64,000 bases of DNA from Pseudoxanthomonas sp. PXM03 (lineage in GTDB: Bacteria; Pseudomonadota; Gammaproteobacteria; Xanthomonadales; Xanthomonadaceae): contig NZ_JACVAU010000001.1 of the NCBI RefSeq assembly GCF_014852005.1, positions 704,001-768,000 on the forward strand, read 5' to 3'. Positions 39,081 through 47,621 of this stretch are shown in pieces. The notes beneath the pieces are model-generated. The model was not told where the DNA came from and did not search any database. It was given only the letters and a program-made list of their open reading frames with translations. The position numbers were made by a program, and so were the translations under genes. Positions within the stretch are counted from its first letter, which is position 1; each line of letters opens with the position of its first letter.

Positions 39081-39515
39081 ATGTCCCGCATGCGCCCCAT
39101 GAACGCGTTCCATTCCCCCAGGTCGCAGCAGGGCTTCAGCCTGCTGGAAATCATCATCGTGCTGGTGCTGATCGGCGGCATCCTGGTGCTGGTGGGCAGC
39201 CGCGTGATGGGCGGTGCCGACAGCGGCAAGGTGAAGCTTGCGCAATCGCAGCTGCAGACGCTGTCCGGCAAGGTCGAGACCTACCAGCTGGATACCGGCC
39301 ATTACCCCACGCAGCTCTCGGACCTGGTGACGCAGCCGGGCAACGCGGCCGGCTGGCTGGGACCGTACGCGAAGGAAAGCGAACTGCAGGATCCGTGGAA
39401 GAATCCCATCGAATACCGCATCCCCGGCGAAGCGCAGCGCTTCGACCTGATCAGCCTCGGTGCCGATGGCAAGGCTGGCGGCGACAGCGTCAATGCGGAC
39501 ATCAAGAACGAATAA
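39081..39515 (+). CDS. gspG: Major pseudopilin GspG (XpsG)
   Basis: Main subunit of the T2S pseudopilus. The prepilin cleavage site is QQG|FSLLEI after residue 18, with the essential Glu at mature position 5. A hydrophobic helix follows, then a globular domain with YPTQLSDLV, WLGPY and DPWKNPIEYRIP. The calcium-binding loop is SLGADGKAGG near the C-terminus. The length of 144 residues is normal. M7 is an alternative start. It lies 22 bases after gspF. Confidence 0.95.
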   Translation: MSRMRPMNAFHSPRSQQGFSLLEIIIVLVLIGGILVLVGSRVMGGADSGKVKLAQSQLQTLSGKVETYQLDTGHYPTQLSDLVTQPGNAAGWLGPYAKESELQDPWKNPIEYRIPGEAQRFDLISLGADGKAGGDSVNADIKNE

Positions 39516-39533
39516 GCGCCTGCGCCCGCGACC

Positions 39534-40043
39534 GTGGCATTCCGCCGCGCCACTTCACCGGTGACCGCCACCAGGCCCGTGGGCCCCAGGGCGCGCATGG
39601 GCGGCTTCACCCTGCTGGAAACATTGCTCGTCATGACCTTGATGGCGGCCGCTACCTTGCTGGCGGCGATGATGTTCACCGGCGGGATGGAGGGCATGCG
39701 CCTGCGCTCGGAATCCAAGGAGATCGCGGCGCAGCTGCGCTACACGCGTGCGCGTGCCATCGCCACGGGACAGCCGCAGCGTTTTCTCGTGGATCCGCGC
39801 GCGCACCGATGGGAGGCCGCCGGTGATCGCCATGGCGACATCGATGCTTCGTTGTCGGTGCGCTTCACGGGTGCACGGCAGGCGCAGGAACGCGCGGGCG
39901 AAGGCGCGATCCTCTTCTTTCCCGACGGTGGCTCGACCGGCGGACGCGTGACCCTCGCGGCCGGACAGGCGGCGTGGAGTGCCGACGTGGCATGGCTGAC
40001 CGGTGAAGTGCGCCTGGTGCGCGATGTGGTCGCTGCGCGATGA
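39534..40043 (+). CDS. gspH: Minor pseudopilin GspH (XpsH)
   Basis: Minor pseudopilin, 169 residues from the GTG at 39534. The class III signal is GG|FTLLETLLVM, after a leader of 24 residues, which is long. ATG 39597 would leave a leader of only three residues, so the GTG looks more likely though not certain. The globular part shows AAQLRYTRARAIATGQPQRF, usual for GspH, and IRLVRD-like strands at the end. It overlaps gspI by four bases. Confidence 0.88.
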   Translation: MAFRRATSPVTATRPVGPRARMGGFTLLETLLVMTLMAAATLLAAMMFTGGMEGMRLRSESKEIAAQLRYTRARAIATGQPQRFLVDPRAHRWEAAGDRHGDIDASLSVRFTGARQAQERAGEGAILFFPDGGSTGGRVTLAAGQAAWSADVAWLTGEVRLVRDVVAAR

Positions 40044-40471
40044 GCATTGGCGCGCGACGGCAGCAACGCGGCTTCACCCTGCTCGAAGTCATCGTCGCGT
40101 TCGCGCTGCTGGCGCTGGCGTTGACGTTGCTGCTCGGCGCGCTCTCGGGCGCGAGCCGGCAGGTGCGGACATCGGCCGACAGCAGTCGCGCCACGCTGCA
40201 TGCGCAGTCGCTGCTCGCCCAGCTGGGTACCGGCGAAGTCCTGCAGCCCGGTCGGCAGGAAGGCAGCTTCGATGGCGACCGCTACCGCTGGCACCTGGAC
40301 GTGTCGCCGTTCGCCGACCCATTGGCCGCGCGGGCGCAACGCGACGCAGGCGCACCGCAATTGCTGGATGTGCGCCTGGTGGTGAGCTGGGGCGATGCGC
40401 GCGACCAGTCCCTGCAGTGGCGGACGTTGCGGCTGGCGCCGCGCGACATCAACCAGGCGACGCTGCCATGA
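40040..40471 (+). CDS. gspI: Minor pseudopilin GspI (XpsI)
   Basis: Tip pseudopilin, 143 residues, with prepilin signal RQQRG|FTLLEVIVAFALLA. The small globular domain has LLAQLGTGEVLQPGRQEGSFDGDRYRW-type sequence, matching GspI. It forms the tip complex with GspJ and GspK. It starts inside the gspH stop (ATGA) and overlaps gspJ in the same way. Confidence 0.9.
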   Translation: MSIGARRQQRGFTLLEVIVAFALLALALTLLLGALSGASRQVRTSADSSRATLHAQSLLAQLGTGEVLQPGRQEGSFDGDRYRWHLDVSPFADPLAARAQRDAGAPQLLDVRLVVSWGDARDQSLQWRTLRLAPRDINQATLP

Positions 40472-41136
40472 GATCACCGCAGCGCGGCTTCACCCTGATC
40501 GAAGTGCTGGTGGCGCTGGTATTGCTGGCCGCCGGCCTGGCACTGGCGTTCGCCACCCTGCGTTCGTCCACTGCGGTCGTCACGCGCGGCGAGGACATGG
40601 CGCAGGCCAGCGAACGCATGCGTGCCGTGCATGGTTACCTGCGCGCACGGCTGGCATCGGCGCAACCCATCGTGTTCGCGACCGATCGTGGCAGCCTCCG
40701 CGAGGCGCGTTTCATCGGCACGCCGCAGCGCATGCGTTTCGTGGCCGACCTGCCGGACTACCTGGGATACGGTGGGCCGTATCTGCACGACGTGGCATTC
40801 GACGGAGAAGGGCGCCTGCAGGTCGCGTTCGCCGTCGCGCAACCGGATGCCTCACTGGAAGATGTGGACCTGTGGGCGCGTGGACTGCGCGCCGAGCGCC
40901 TGGCCGACGGCCTGCGTGCGGTGCGTTTCCGCTACCGCGGGCTGGATGCGGACAACCGGCTTGGCCCATGGCAGGACCGCTGGGAAACATCGGAGATGCT
41001 GCCGCTGCAGGTGAAGATCGAAATGGACGCGGTGCGTGGAGGGCGCTGGCCCGACCTGGTGGTCACGCTGGCGCGCAGCGAAGGTGGTGCGGGTGGCGGA
41101 CTGCTTCCCGGTGGCGTGAATCCGGTGCTGCCATGA
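40468..41136 (+). CDS. gspJ: Minor pseudopilin GspJ (XpsJ)
   Basis: Tip pseudopilin, 222 residues, with prepilin signal PQRG|FTLIEVLVALVLLA. The globular domain has GLRAVRFRYRGLDAD and WPDLVVTLAR, typical of GspJ. ATG 40468 overlaps the gspI stop by ATGA; the longer upstream frame is a shadow of gspI. Its stop overlaps gspK by ATGA. Confidence 0.9.
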   Translation: MRSPQRGFTLIEVLVALVLLAAGLALAFATLRSSTAVVTRGEDMAQASERMRAVHGYLRARLASAQPIVFATDRGSLREARFIGTPQRMRFVADLPDYLGYGGPYLHDVAFDGEGRLQVAFAVAQPDASLEDVDLWARGLRAERLADGLRAVRFRYRGLDADNRLGPWQDRWETSEMLPLQVKIEMDAVRGGRWPDLVVTLARSEGGAGGGLLPGGVNPVLP

Positions 41137-41984
41137 AACGGCAACATGGAGCGGCCCTGTTGATCGTGCTGTGGTTGGTGGCACTGCTCACCGCGCTGGT
41201 GGGGGCGTTCGCGTTGACCGCAAGGATGGAAGCATTGCAGGGACGGGTGGGGAGCCGCGGCGCGGTGGCGCAGGAGATCGCGCGCTCCGGCATGGAATAT
41301 GCGCTGGTGCGCGTGGCGGACCGCAATCCGGAAACGCACTGGCAACCCAATGGCCGTGCGTATGCCTGGAAGTTCGATGGCCATGACGTGCAGGTACGCA
41401 TCATCGACGAGACCGGCAAGGTGGACCTCAACCAGGCGGATGTGTCCCTGCTGTCGCGCCTGATGCAGGTGCTCGGGCAACCGTCCGACGCGAGCGACCT
41501 GATCGCCGCCGCGATCGTGGACTGGCGGGATGCCGACAACCTGAGCCAGCCCGTCGGGGGCGCGGAGGATGGCGACTATGCAGCGGCGGGGCGCGACTAC
41601 GGTGCCAAGGACGCGCCGTTCGAAACCATCGCGGAAGTCGAACAGGTCCTGGGCATGACACCGACGCTGTACGCGCAGCTGGCGCCCTTCCTCACCCTGT
41701 ATTCGGGACGTGGGCAACCCGATGCCACCTATGCGCAGGGGCCGGTACTGGCGGCGATGGGGATGGACGCGACGGCATGGCTGGCGCAGCGCAACGCGAC
41801 CGGTGTCACGGGCAGCAACGAACTCGTCGGTACCGGCAGCGGCACGTATAGTATCGAGAGCCGTGCGCGGCTGGCCGATGGCCGCGAGGCGTCGTTATGG
41901 ACAGTGGTGCGCGCGGGAGCCAGCCCGGTACCGGGTTCGGCCTATACCTTGTTGCGCTGGGAGGAGGGAGCGGCACCACAATGA
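41133..41984 (+). CDS. gspK: Minor pseudopilin GspK (XpsK)
   Basis: Large tip pseudopilin, 283 residues. The prepilin signal is RQHG|AALLIVLWLVALLTALV, which lacks the Glu at mature +5 as usual for GspK. The body has IIDETGKVDLNQAD, IAAAIVDWRDAD and PFETIAEVEQVLGMTPTLYAQL, the T2SK signatures that fold as the alpha domain. It is coupled by ATGA overlaps to gspJ and gspL. Confidence 0.92.
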   Translation: MKRQHGAALLIVLWLVALLTALVGAFALTARMEALQGRVGSRGAVAQEIARSGMEYALVRVADRNPETHWQPNGRAYAWKFDGHDVQVRIIDETGKVDLNQADVSLLSRLMQVLGQPSDASDLIAAAIVDWRDADNLSQPVGGAEDGDYAAAGRDYGAKDAPFETIAEVEQVLGMTPTLYAQLAPFLTLYSGRGQPDATYAQGPVLAAMGMDATAWLAQRNATGVTGSNELVGTGSGTYSIESRARLADGREASLWTVVRAGASPVPGSAYTLLRWEEGAAPQ

Positions 41985-43123
41985 GCGGCGTACGCGACAC
42001 CTTGCAGCAGTTCCGGGCACGTCTGGGGCCCGGACCACGCAGTTTCCTGGCGTGGTGGGGACAGGCGCTGGCGACCTGGTTGCCGGCGCGCTGGCGCGTG
42101 CTGCTTGGCCTGACCCGCGACCGGCTGTTCTTCCGGCAGCAGGACGACGAACTCGAGATGGCCTGGGTGGAGGGTACGCAGCGCCACGTGCTGGCGCGCC
42201 TGCCTGCCACGACCACGCCCGACGAACTGCGCATGCTGCTCGGCAGCCGCCTTGCGAATCTTCCGCGCTGGTGGTTGGTGCCGGCGGGCATGGTGCTGCG
42301 TCGCCGCGTGCTGTTGCCGGCGGCGGCGGCGGATCGCCTGCGCGACGTGCTGCGGTTCGAACTCGACCGGCAGACGCCTTTCACCGCGAACGAGGCCTGT
42401 TTCGATGCGCGCGTGCTGAGCGTCCGCGACGACGGTCAACTCGATGTCGAACTGGCGGCGGTGCCGAAATCCGCATTCACCGGCGGCCTGGCCCGGCTGG
42501 GTGCGTTGGCGGGCGAGCTGGCGGGCGCCGATGTTGAAGATGCCGATGGCGGGCCGCTGGGCGTGAACCTGTTGCCCGAGGAGGCCCGCGTGGCCCGCCA
42601 GGCCCCGCAGCGCGGTGTGCACCTGGCGCTGGCGGCGGTCGCGCTGATCGCCCTGGTGTTCGGTGCCTGGGCGGTACTCGACAACCGGCGTGCGGCGGCG
42701 GAGGCCTTTGCCGCGCAGGTGGACAGCCGCGCCGACGAGGCGCGCCAGGTGGCATCGCGCCGCCAGCAGCTGGTCGATCTCGTCGCCGGTACGGCCACGT
42801 TGAACCAGACCAGCGCACGACGTCCCACCGCGCTGGAAGTGATGGACGACGTGACCCGGCGACTGCCGGACAACACCTATCTCGAGAAACTGGCCATCGA
42901 GGGAGATCGACTGACACTGATCGGCTTCAGTCCGGAGGCATCGGGGCTGGTCGCACGGCTGCAGGAATCGCCGCTGTGGCGCAATCCCGCCTTGAGCGGG
43001 GCGCTGCAGCCCGACCCGCGCACGCGCATGGACCGCTTCACCCTCACCGCCGAGTTGCTGGGCAAGCAGGAACCCGCCACCGCGGGTACGCAGGGAGGCG
43101 CCGATGCCGCTGGCCGTGACTGA
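41981..43123 (+). CDS. gspL: Type II secretion platform protein GspL (XpsL)
   Basis: Bitopic inner-membrane protein that docks GspE. Residues 1-200 are the cytoplasmic actin-like part (ELEMAWVEGTQRHVLARLP, LRFELDRQTPFTANEACFDAR). One membrane helix follows (about 208-228, LALAAVALIALVFGAWAVL), then a periplasmic PilN/fimbrial-assembly-like domain with DVTRRLPDNTYLEKLAIEGD. ATG 41981 overlaps the gspK stop; a longer start at 41897 is a shadow. It ends 20 bases inside gspM. Confidence 0.9.
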   Translation: MSGVRDTLQQFRARLGPGPRSFLAWWGQALATWLPARWRVLLGLTRDRLFFRQQDDELEMAWVEGTQRHVLARLPATTTPDELRMLLGSRLANLPRWWLVPAGMVLRRRVLLPAAAADRLRDVLRFELDRQTPFTANEACFDARVLSVRDDGQLDVELAAVPKSAFTGGLARLGALAGELAGADVEDADGGPLGVNLLPEEARVARQAPQRGVHLALAAVALIALVFGAWAVLDNRRAAAEAFAAQVDSRADEARQVASRRQQLVDLVAGTATLNQTSARRPTALEVMDDVTRRLPDNTYLEKLAIEGDRLTLIGFSPEASGLVARLQESPLWRNPALSGALQPDPRTRMDRFTLTAELLGKQEPATAGTQGGADAAGRD

Positions 43124-43724
43124 ACGTGATCGCTGGCTGGCCCTGGCGTTGCTGCTGGTGGCGATGCTGCTCGGCTATCTGGTGCTGGTGCATCCGTGGT
43201 GGACGGTGCCGATGCAGGAAGTGAACGTGCGCGTGGCGGAACTGCGCGACCGTGAACTGCGCATCCGCACCCAGCTCCAGCAGGCGCCGCAGGTGCAGCG
43301 CGAACTGGCTGCGGCGCTCGCGCAGCAGGCGCAGCGTCCGGGGTTCCTGCCCGAGGCGACGGTGGAACTCGCCACCGCCGGACTGGTGCAGCGACTGGAA
43401 ACCGTCGTCAGGCAGGCCAGTCCCGGCAACCGCAGTTGCGCCATCGCCAACCAGTCGCCGCTGGCGATCGCCGGCCGCGAGGTCTATCCGCGCGTGGTGG
43501 TGCAGGTGCGCCTGCGCTGCGGTGCGCCCGAACTGGCGTCGGTGCTGCACCAGATCGAGTCCGGCAGCCCGCGGTTGTTCGTCGAGAATCTCAACATCCT
43601 CGCGCAGCGGTATGCGTTCCAGGCCAGCGAAAGCGGTGCAGGCGGGCTGGACGTGAACTTCGACCTGTACGGTTATCTCAAGCCCGCGCCCGCCGCCGTG
43701 CAGGAGCCGCCCCGTGCGCCTTGA
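43104..43724 (+). CDS. gspM: Type II secretion protein GspM (XpsM)
   Basis: Bitopic inner-membrane partner of GspL, 206 residues. It has one membrane helix at about 12-32 (ALALLLVAMLLGYLVLVHPWW), a coiled-coil stretch (about 40-85) and a periplasmic ferredoxin-like domain with YPRVVVQVRLRCGAPELASVLHQIE. Two cysteines (NRSCAI, RLRCGA) may pair. It overlaps gspL by 20 bases and gspN by 11. Confidence 0.88.
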   Translation: MPLAVTERDRWLALALLLVAMLLGYLVLVHPWWTVPMQEVNVRVAELRDRELRIRTQLQQAPQVQRELAAALAQQAQRPGFLPEATVELATAGLVQRLETVVRQASPGNRSCAIANQSPLAIAGREVYPRVVVQVRLRCGAPELASVLHQIESGSPRLFVENLNILAQRYAFQASESGAGGLDVNFDLYGYLKPAPAAVQEPPRAP

Positions 43725-44559
43725 GGCCTGGACCGCGCGCACCTGGATCCTCGCCGTCACGGCGGGATGGGCGGTGTTGGTCGCGCTGCTGGCGCTGTTC
43801 GGGCTGGGTGGCCACATCACACCGTTGCCCGCCGATCCCGCGCTCGTCCAGGCGTTGCCACGCCTGCCTCCCGGTCCGCCGGAACGCCTGGGTGCGTTGA
43901 CCCGCTACGCGGAGGTCGGCGAACGGCCGCTGTTCTCGGAGGACCGCCGGCCCAAGCCGTTCTTCCTGTCCGGCGAGGAAGCCGCTGCACCGGCCTTCGA
44001 CCTGGTGCTGAGCAGCGTGCTGATCACGCCATCGCTGGAGTTGGCCATCGTCCAGCCTGCGCAGGGCGGCGAGGGCTTGCGGGTGAAGGTGGGCGAATCC
44101 CCTGCAGGCTTCCCGGGCTGGCGATTGAGCGAACTGGCACCGCGTCGGGCCGTGTTCGATGGCCCCGAAGGTCGGCGCGAGCTGGAACTGCGTGTCTTCG
44201 ACGGCGCCGGCGGCCAGCCGCCCACCCCCTTCGTGGGCGGGGCGCCAGGCGGACCCCCACTGACGGCCGTCCCGCCGGCCGGTGTGCCCATGCCCGCGCC
44301 CATGCCGGGCAGCCGCACGACCGGCGGCAACAATGCCCCCGCCGTCATGCCGACCGTGCCGTCGCCGGCTGCACAGGGGCCGGTGCCAGTGCCTGCACCC
44401 TCGCCGCCACGCGCCAACGACGCGACGGCCGCACCGGCCACGACCACCGACCAGCAGATGGAAGCCATCCGCCAGCGCATCGAGCAGCGCCGTGCGCAGC
44501 TGCGCCAGCAGCAGGCGCAACCCACCACGCCGCCGGCAACGCCCGGCAAGACACAGTAG
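43714..44559 (+). CDS. gspN: Type II secretion protein XpsN (GspC-like role)
   Basis: Inner-membrane protein that bridges platform and secretin. The 281-residue product has one helix (about 11-32), a homology-region-like domain at about 60-165 (VGERPLFSEDRRP, LSSVLITPSLELAIVQP, VKVGESPAGFPGWRLSELAP), then a Pro/Ala-rich region and a C-terminal Gln/Arg coiled-coil segment. The middle domain resembles the HR domain of GspC, and XpsN fills that place in Xanthomonas; no other gspC is seen here. The start is GTG 43714 inside gspM. Its stop lies nine bases before gspD. Confidence 0.85.
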   Translation: MRLEAWTARTWILAVTAGWAVLVALLALFGLGGHITPLPADPALVQALPRLPPGPPERLGALTRYAEVGERPLFSEDRRPKPFFLSGEEAAAPAFDLVLSSVLITPSLELAIVQPAQGGEGLRVKVGESPAGFPGWRLSELAPRRAVFDGPEGRRELELRVFDGAGGQPPTPFVGGAPGGPPLTAVPPAGVPMPAPMPGSRTTGGNNAPAVMPTVPSPAAQGPVPVPAPSPPRANDATAAPATTTDQQMEAIRQRIEQRRAQLRQQQAQPTTPPATPGKTQ

Positions 44560-44568
44560 AGTGCCGGC

Positions 44569-46776
44569 ATGACGCCACGTGTGATCCTGTTTTCCCTTTG
44601 CCTCGGCCTGCTGGCCGGCTGTGCCAGCGCGCCGGTGCCGGATGTGCGCCGCTCTGCGACCACCCCGCCGGGCGAGGTCGTGCCCGGCAGCGCGCAGACC
44701 GCACCCTTGGCGGAAGCCGAGGCGCCGGTCGGTGGTCCGCAGGCGCAGATCCGTCGTGGCAGCGGCCAGATGATCAACCGCAGCGCAGCGGCCGCCCCGA
44801 TGCCGTCGCTGGGCAGCGCAAGCAGCGGATCGGCCACCTTCAATTTCGAAGGCGAATCCGTGCACGCCGTGGTCAAGGCGATCCTTGGCGACATGCTGGG
44901 GCAGAACTACGTGATCGCCCCGGGCGTGCAGGGCACGGTCACGCTGGGCACACCCAAGCCGGTGTCGCCCGCCGAGGCGTTGAACCTGCTGGAAATGGTG
45001 CTGGGCTGGAACAACGCCCGGCTGGTCTACAGCGGTGGCCGCTACAACATCGTGCCCGCCGACCAGGCCCTGGCCGGCAGCGTGGCGCCCGGTACCGGCA
45101 GCCCCGCCAATGCGCGTGGTTTCGAGGTGCGCGTGGTGCCGCTGCGTTTCATCTCCGCCAGCGAGATGAAGAAGGTGCTGGAACCCTACGCGCGGCCCAA
45201 CGCCATCGTCAACACCGATGCCACCCGCAACGTCATCACGCTCGCCGGCACCCGCTCGGAACTGGAGAACTATCTCCGCACCGTCGAGATCTTCGACGTG
45301 GACTGGCTGTCGGGCATGTCGGTGGGCGTGTTCCCGCTCCAGTCCGGCCGCGCCACGCGCGTGGTCGCCGACCTGGAGAAGGTGTTCGGTAACGACAGCA
45401 AGACGCCCAGCGCCGGCATGTTCCGCTTCATGCCGCTGGAAGGCGCGAATGCGGTGCTGGTGATCACCCCGCAGCCGGCCTATCTCGACCAGATCCAGCA
45501 GTGGCTGGAGCGCATCGACGGTGCGGGCGAAGGCAGCCGGTTGTTTTCGTACGAGCTGAAGTACGTCAAGGCGCGCGAACTCGCGCAGCGGCTGGCGGAA
45601 GTGTTCGGCGCGTCGGGCAGCGGTTCCGGCGGCGATGACCGTTCCACCGGCGGGCCAGGCAATGTGTCGCTGATGCCGGGCACCGATCCCGTGCAGATCA
45701 ACGACGGCGGCATGGGCGGTACGGGCGGCTCGGTCGATTTCGGCGGCTCGGGCAGCAGCGGTTCCGGCGGTGGCGGACTGGGTGGCGGGTCGCTCTCGCT
45801 CAATCAGCGTGACAGCGGCAACGGCGCGGTGACGCTGGATGTCGACGGCAGTCGCGTGGGCGTGGCCGCCGTGGAGGAGACCAACACCCTGCTGGTGCGT
45901 GCCAGCGCCAGCGCCTGGCAATCGATCCGCGAGGTGGTCGAGAAGCTCGACGTGATGCCGTTGCAGGTCCACATCGAAGCGCAGATCGCGGAAGTGTCGC
46001 TGACCGGCGACCTGAGCTACGGCGTGAACTGGTACCTGGAACGCGCGATGACCGACAACGGCCTCGGTCCCTTCGCTGCGCCCGGCGCGGGTGGGCCCAG
46101 CAAGTGGAGCACGCTCGCCGGCAGCATCGGGGGCGTAGGTGGCGCGGGGGCCGTGTGGACGCTGGTCAAGAACGACGCGGCGGCCGTCATCACCGCGCTG
46201 GACGAAGTGTCCGACGTGCGCCTGCTGCAGACGCCCTCCATCTTCGTGCGCAACAACGCCGAAGCCACGCTCAATGTCGGCAGCCGCATTCCGATATCGT
46301 CCGTCACCGTCAATCCGGGATTGGGCACCGACAACACCTACAGTCAGGTGCAGTACCTGGATACGGGTGTGATCCTCAAGGTGCGCCCGCGCGTGACCCG
46401 GGACGGCATGGTGTTCCTCGATATCGTGCAGGAAGTCAGCTCGCCCGGCAGCGAGCCGGATGCCAACGGCAACGTGCGGATCAACACGCGTCGCTTCAAG
46501 ACCGAGGGCGCCGTGCAGGCCGGCAACACGGTGATGCTGGCGGGCCTGATCAGCGACACAGCGACCCAGGGATCGTCCGGCATTCCGGGCCTGAGCCGCC
46601 TGCCCATCATCGGCGGGTTGTTCGGCAGGAAGACCACCGGCACCGAGCGCAGCGAAGTGATCGTGCTGCTGACGCCGACCATCGTCAGCAACCCGCAGGA
46701 AGCGAACGACCTGACCGACGAGTACGGCAAGCGCTTCCGCGCGCTGGAACCCCTGAACACGCCGCGCGACAAGTGA
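44569..46776 (+). CDS. gspD: Type II secretion secretin GspD (XpsD), lipoprotein
   Basis: Outer-membrane secretin forming the exit channel, 735 residues. The signal ends in LGLLAGCAS, a lipobox, so it is self-targeting as known for XpsD and needs no GspS pilotin. N-domains follow: FNFEGESVHAVVKAILGDMLGQNYVIAPGV, then three repeated KH-like domains. The N3 domain carries a Gly/Ser-rich insert at about residues 350-420. The secretin core (about 480-710) has VEETNTLLVRASASAWQSI, LQTPSIFVRNNAEATLNVG and VMLAGLISD. It is last of the T2S genes and overlaps the next gene as GTGA. Confidence 0.95.
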   Translation: MTPRVILFSLCLGLLAGCASAPVPDVRRSATTPPGEVVPGSAQTAPLAEAEAPVGGPQAQIRRGSGQMINRSAAAAPMPSLGSASSGSATFNFEGESVHAVVKAILGDMLGQNYVIAPGVQGTVTLGTPKPVSPAEALNLLEMVLGWNNARLVYSGGRYNIVPADQALAGSVAPGTGSPANARGFEVRVVPLRFISASEMKKVLEPYARPNAIVNTDATRNVITLAGTRSELENYLRTVEIFDVDWLSGMSVGVFPLQSGRATRVVADLEKVFGNDSKTPSAGMFRFMPLEGANAVLVITPQPAYLDQIQQWLERIDGAGEGSRLFSYELKYVKARELAQRLAEVFGASGSGSGGDDRSTGGPGNVSLMPGTDPVQINDGGMGGTGGSVDFGGSGSSGSGGGGLGGGSLSLNQRDSGNGAVTLDVDGSRVGVAAVEETNTLLVRASASAWQSIREVVEKLDVMPLQVHIEAQIAEVSLTGDLSYGVNWYLERAMTDNGLGPFAAPGAGGPSKWSTLAGSIGGVGGAGAVWTLVKNDAAAVITALDEVSDVRLLQTPSIFVRNNAEATLNVGSRIPISSVTVNPGLGTDNTYSQVQYLDTGVILKVRPRVTRDGMVFLDIVQEVSSPGSEPDANGNVRINTRRFKTEGAVQAGNTVMLAGLISDTATQGSSGIPGLSRLPIIGGLFGRKTTGTERSEVIVLLTPTIVSNPQEANDLTDEYGKRFRALEPLNTPRDK

Positions 46777-47621
46777 CACCATCCGCCGCATCGTCCCTGC
46801 CCATCGTCCTGCTGCCCATCGGCACCGATGACGATGCACTCGACGCCTGCCTGGGTGCACTGGAGGCCGGGACACCGGCCGGGACGCGCCTGTGGCTGGC
46901 CGATGACGCGCAGGCCGGTCCTCGCGGCCTGGCCATCATCGAGCGCTGGCTGACGCGTACGCGCCTGCAGGCCGACTACACGCGACGGCCGCGCATGCTG
47001 GGCGAAGTCGCGCATGTGGACCAGATGCTCGCGGCCTGCGGCGATGTCGACGTGGTGGTGCTGGCACCGGATGCGCAGCCCTTGCCGGGTTGGCTGCAGC
47101 AACTGGCCGCCTGTTTCGCCCGCGATGCCGCCATCGCCACCGCCACGCCCTGGTGCAATGCGGGCGAAGCCGCCGCCTGGCCACGGCTCGGCGAAGTGAG
47201 CCCGCCCCCCACGGATTTCGAACGCACGGCGCATGCCTGCGCGGCGATGGCGCCGCTGCATCCGGAGCTTCCGGCGGCTGTCGCGCACGCGGTGGCGTTG
47301 CGTGGCAGCGCCCGCAAGCGCGTCGGTGGCCTGGATGCCGCGAGCTACGGCTCGTGGTACGCCGCGCTGGTCGACCTGTCGCTGCGCCTGGCCGGGCTGG
47401 GGTGGCGCAACGCCCTGTGCGAGACCGCCTTCGTGGCGCGCGGAGGCGAGGGCGGTCCTGCCGATGGCGACATGGACGCATTGAACGCACGCTGGCCCGC
47501 CTTCACGCCGCGGCTGGCAACGTTCCTGATGGAGGATCCGCTGCACGAACCGCGCGAACGGTTGGGTGCGCTGTACGCCGAAGCGGGATCACCGGAGCGC
47601 CAGCGTGACCTCTTCGGTTGA
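46773..47621 (+). CDS. Glycosyltransferase-like protein after gspD
   Basis: A 282-residue cytoplasmic protein that looks like a GT-A (family 2) glycosyltransferase. It has an N-terminal strand VLLPIGTDDDALDACLGAL, and DVVVLAPDAQPLPGWLQQL stands where GT2 enzymes have the nucleotide-sugar and metal site. No clear DxD motif is seen, so it may be divergent or inactive. The start is GTG 46773, overlapping the gspD stop as GTGA; the longer upstream frame is a gspD shadow. It overlaps the next, clearer glycosyltransferase by 17 bases. Role inferred from fold only. Confidence 0.65.
   Translation: MTPSAASSLPIVLLPIGTDDDALDACLGALEAGTPAGTRLWLADDAQAGPRGLAIIERWLTRTRLQADYTRRPRMLGEVAHVDQMLAACGDVDVVVLAPDAQPLPGWLQQLAACFARDAAIATATPWCNAGEAAAWPRLGEVSPPPTDFERTAHACAAMAPLHPELPAAVAHAVALRGSARKRVGGLDAASYGSWYAALVDLSLRLAGLGWRNALCETAFVARGGEGGPADGDMDALNARWPAFTPRLATFLMEDPLHEPRERLGALYAEAGSPERQRDLFG

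Noticed and set aside
43678..46875. 1065-codon open frame antisense to gspN and gspD
   Set aside because: It is a shadow of clear T2S genes on the other strand, with no ribosome binding site or domain.
46773..47621. Decayed gene (pseudogene) after gspD
   Set aside because: The frame is intact over 282 codons, with start and stop overlaps kept on both sides. Absence of a clear DxD motif suggests divergence rather than decay.
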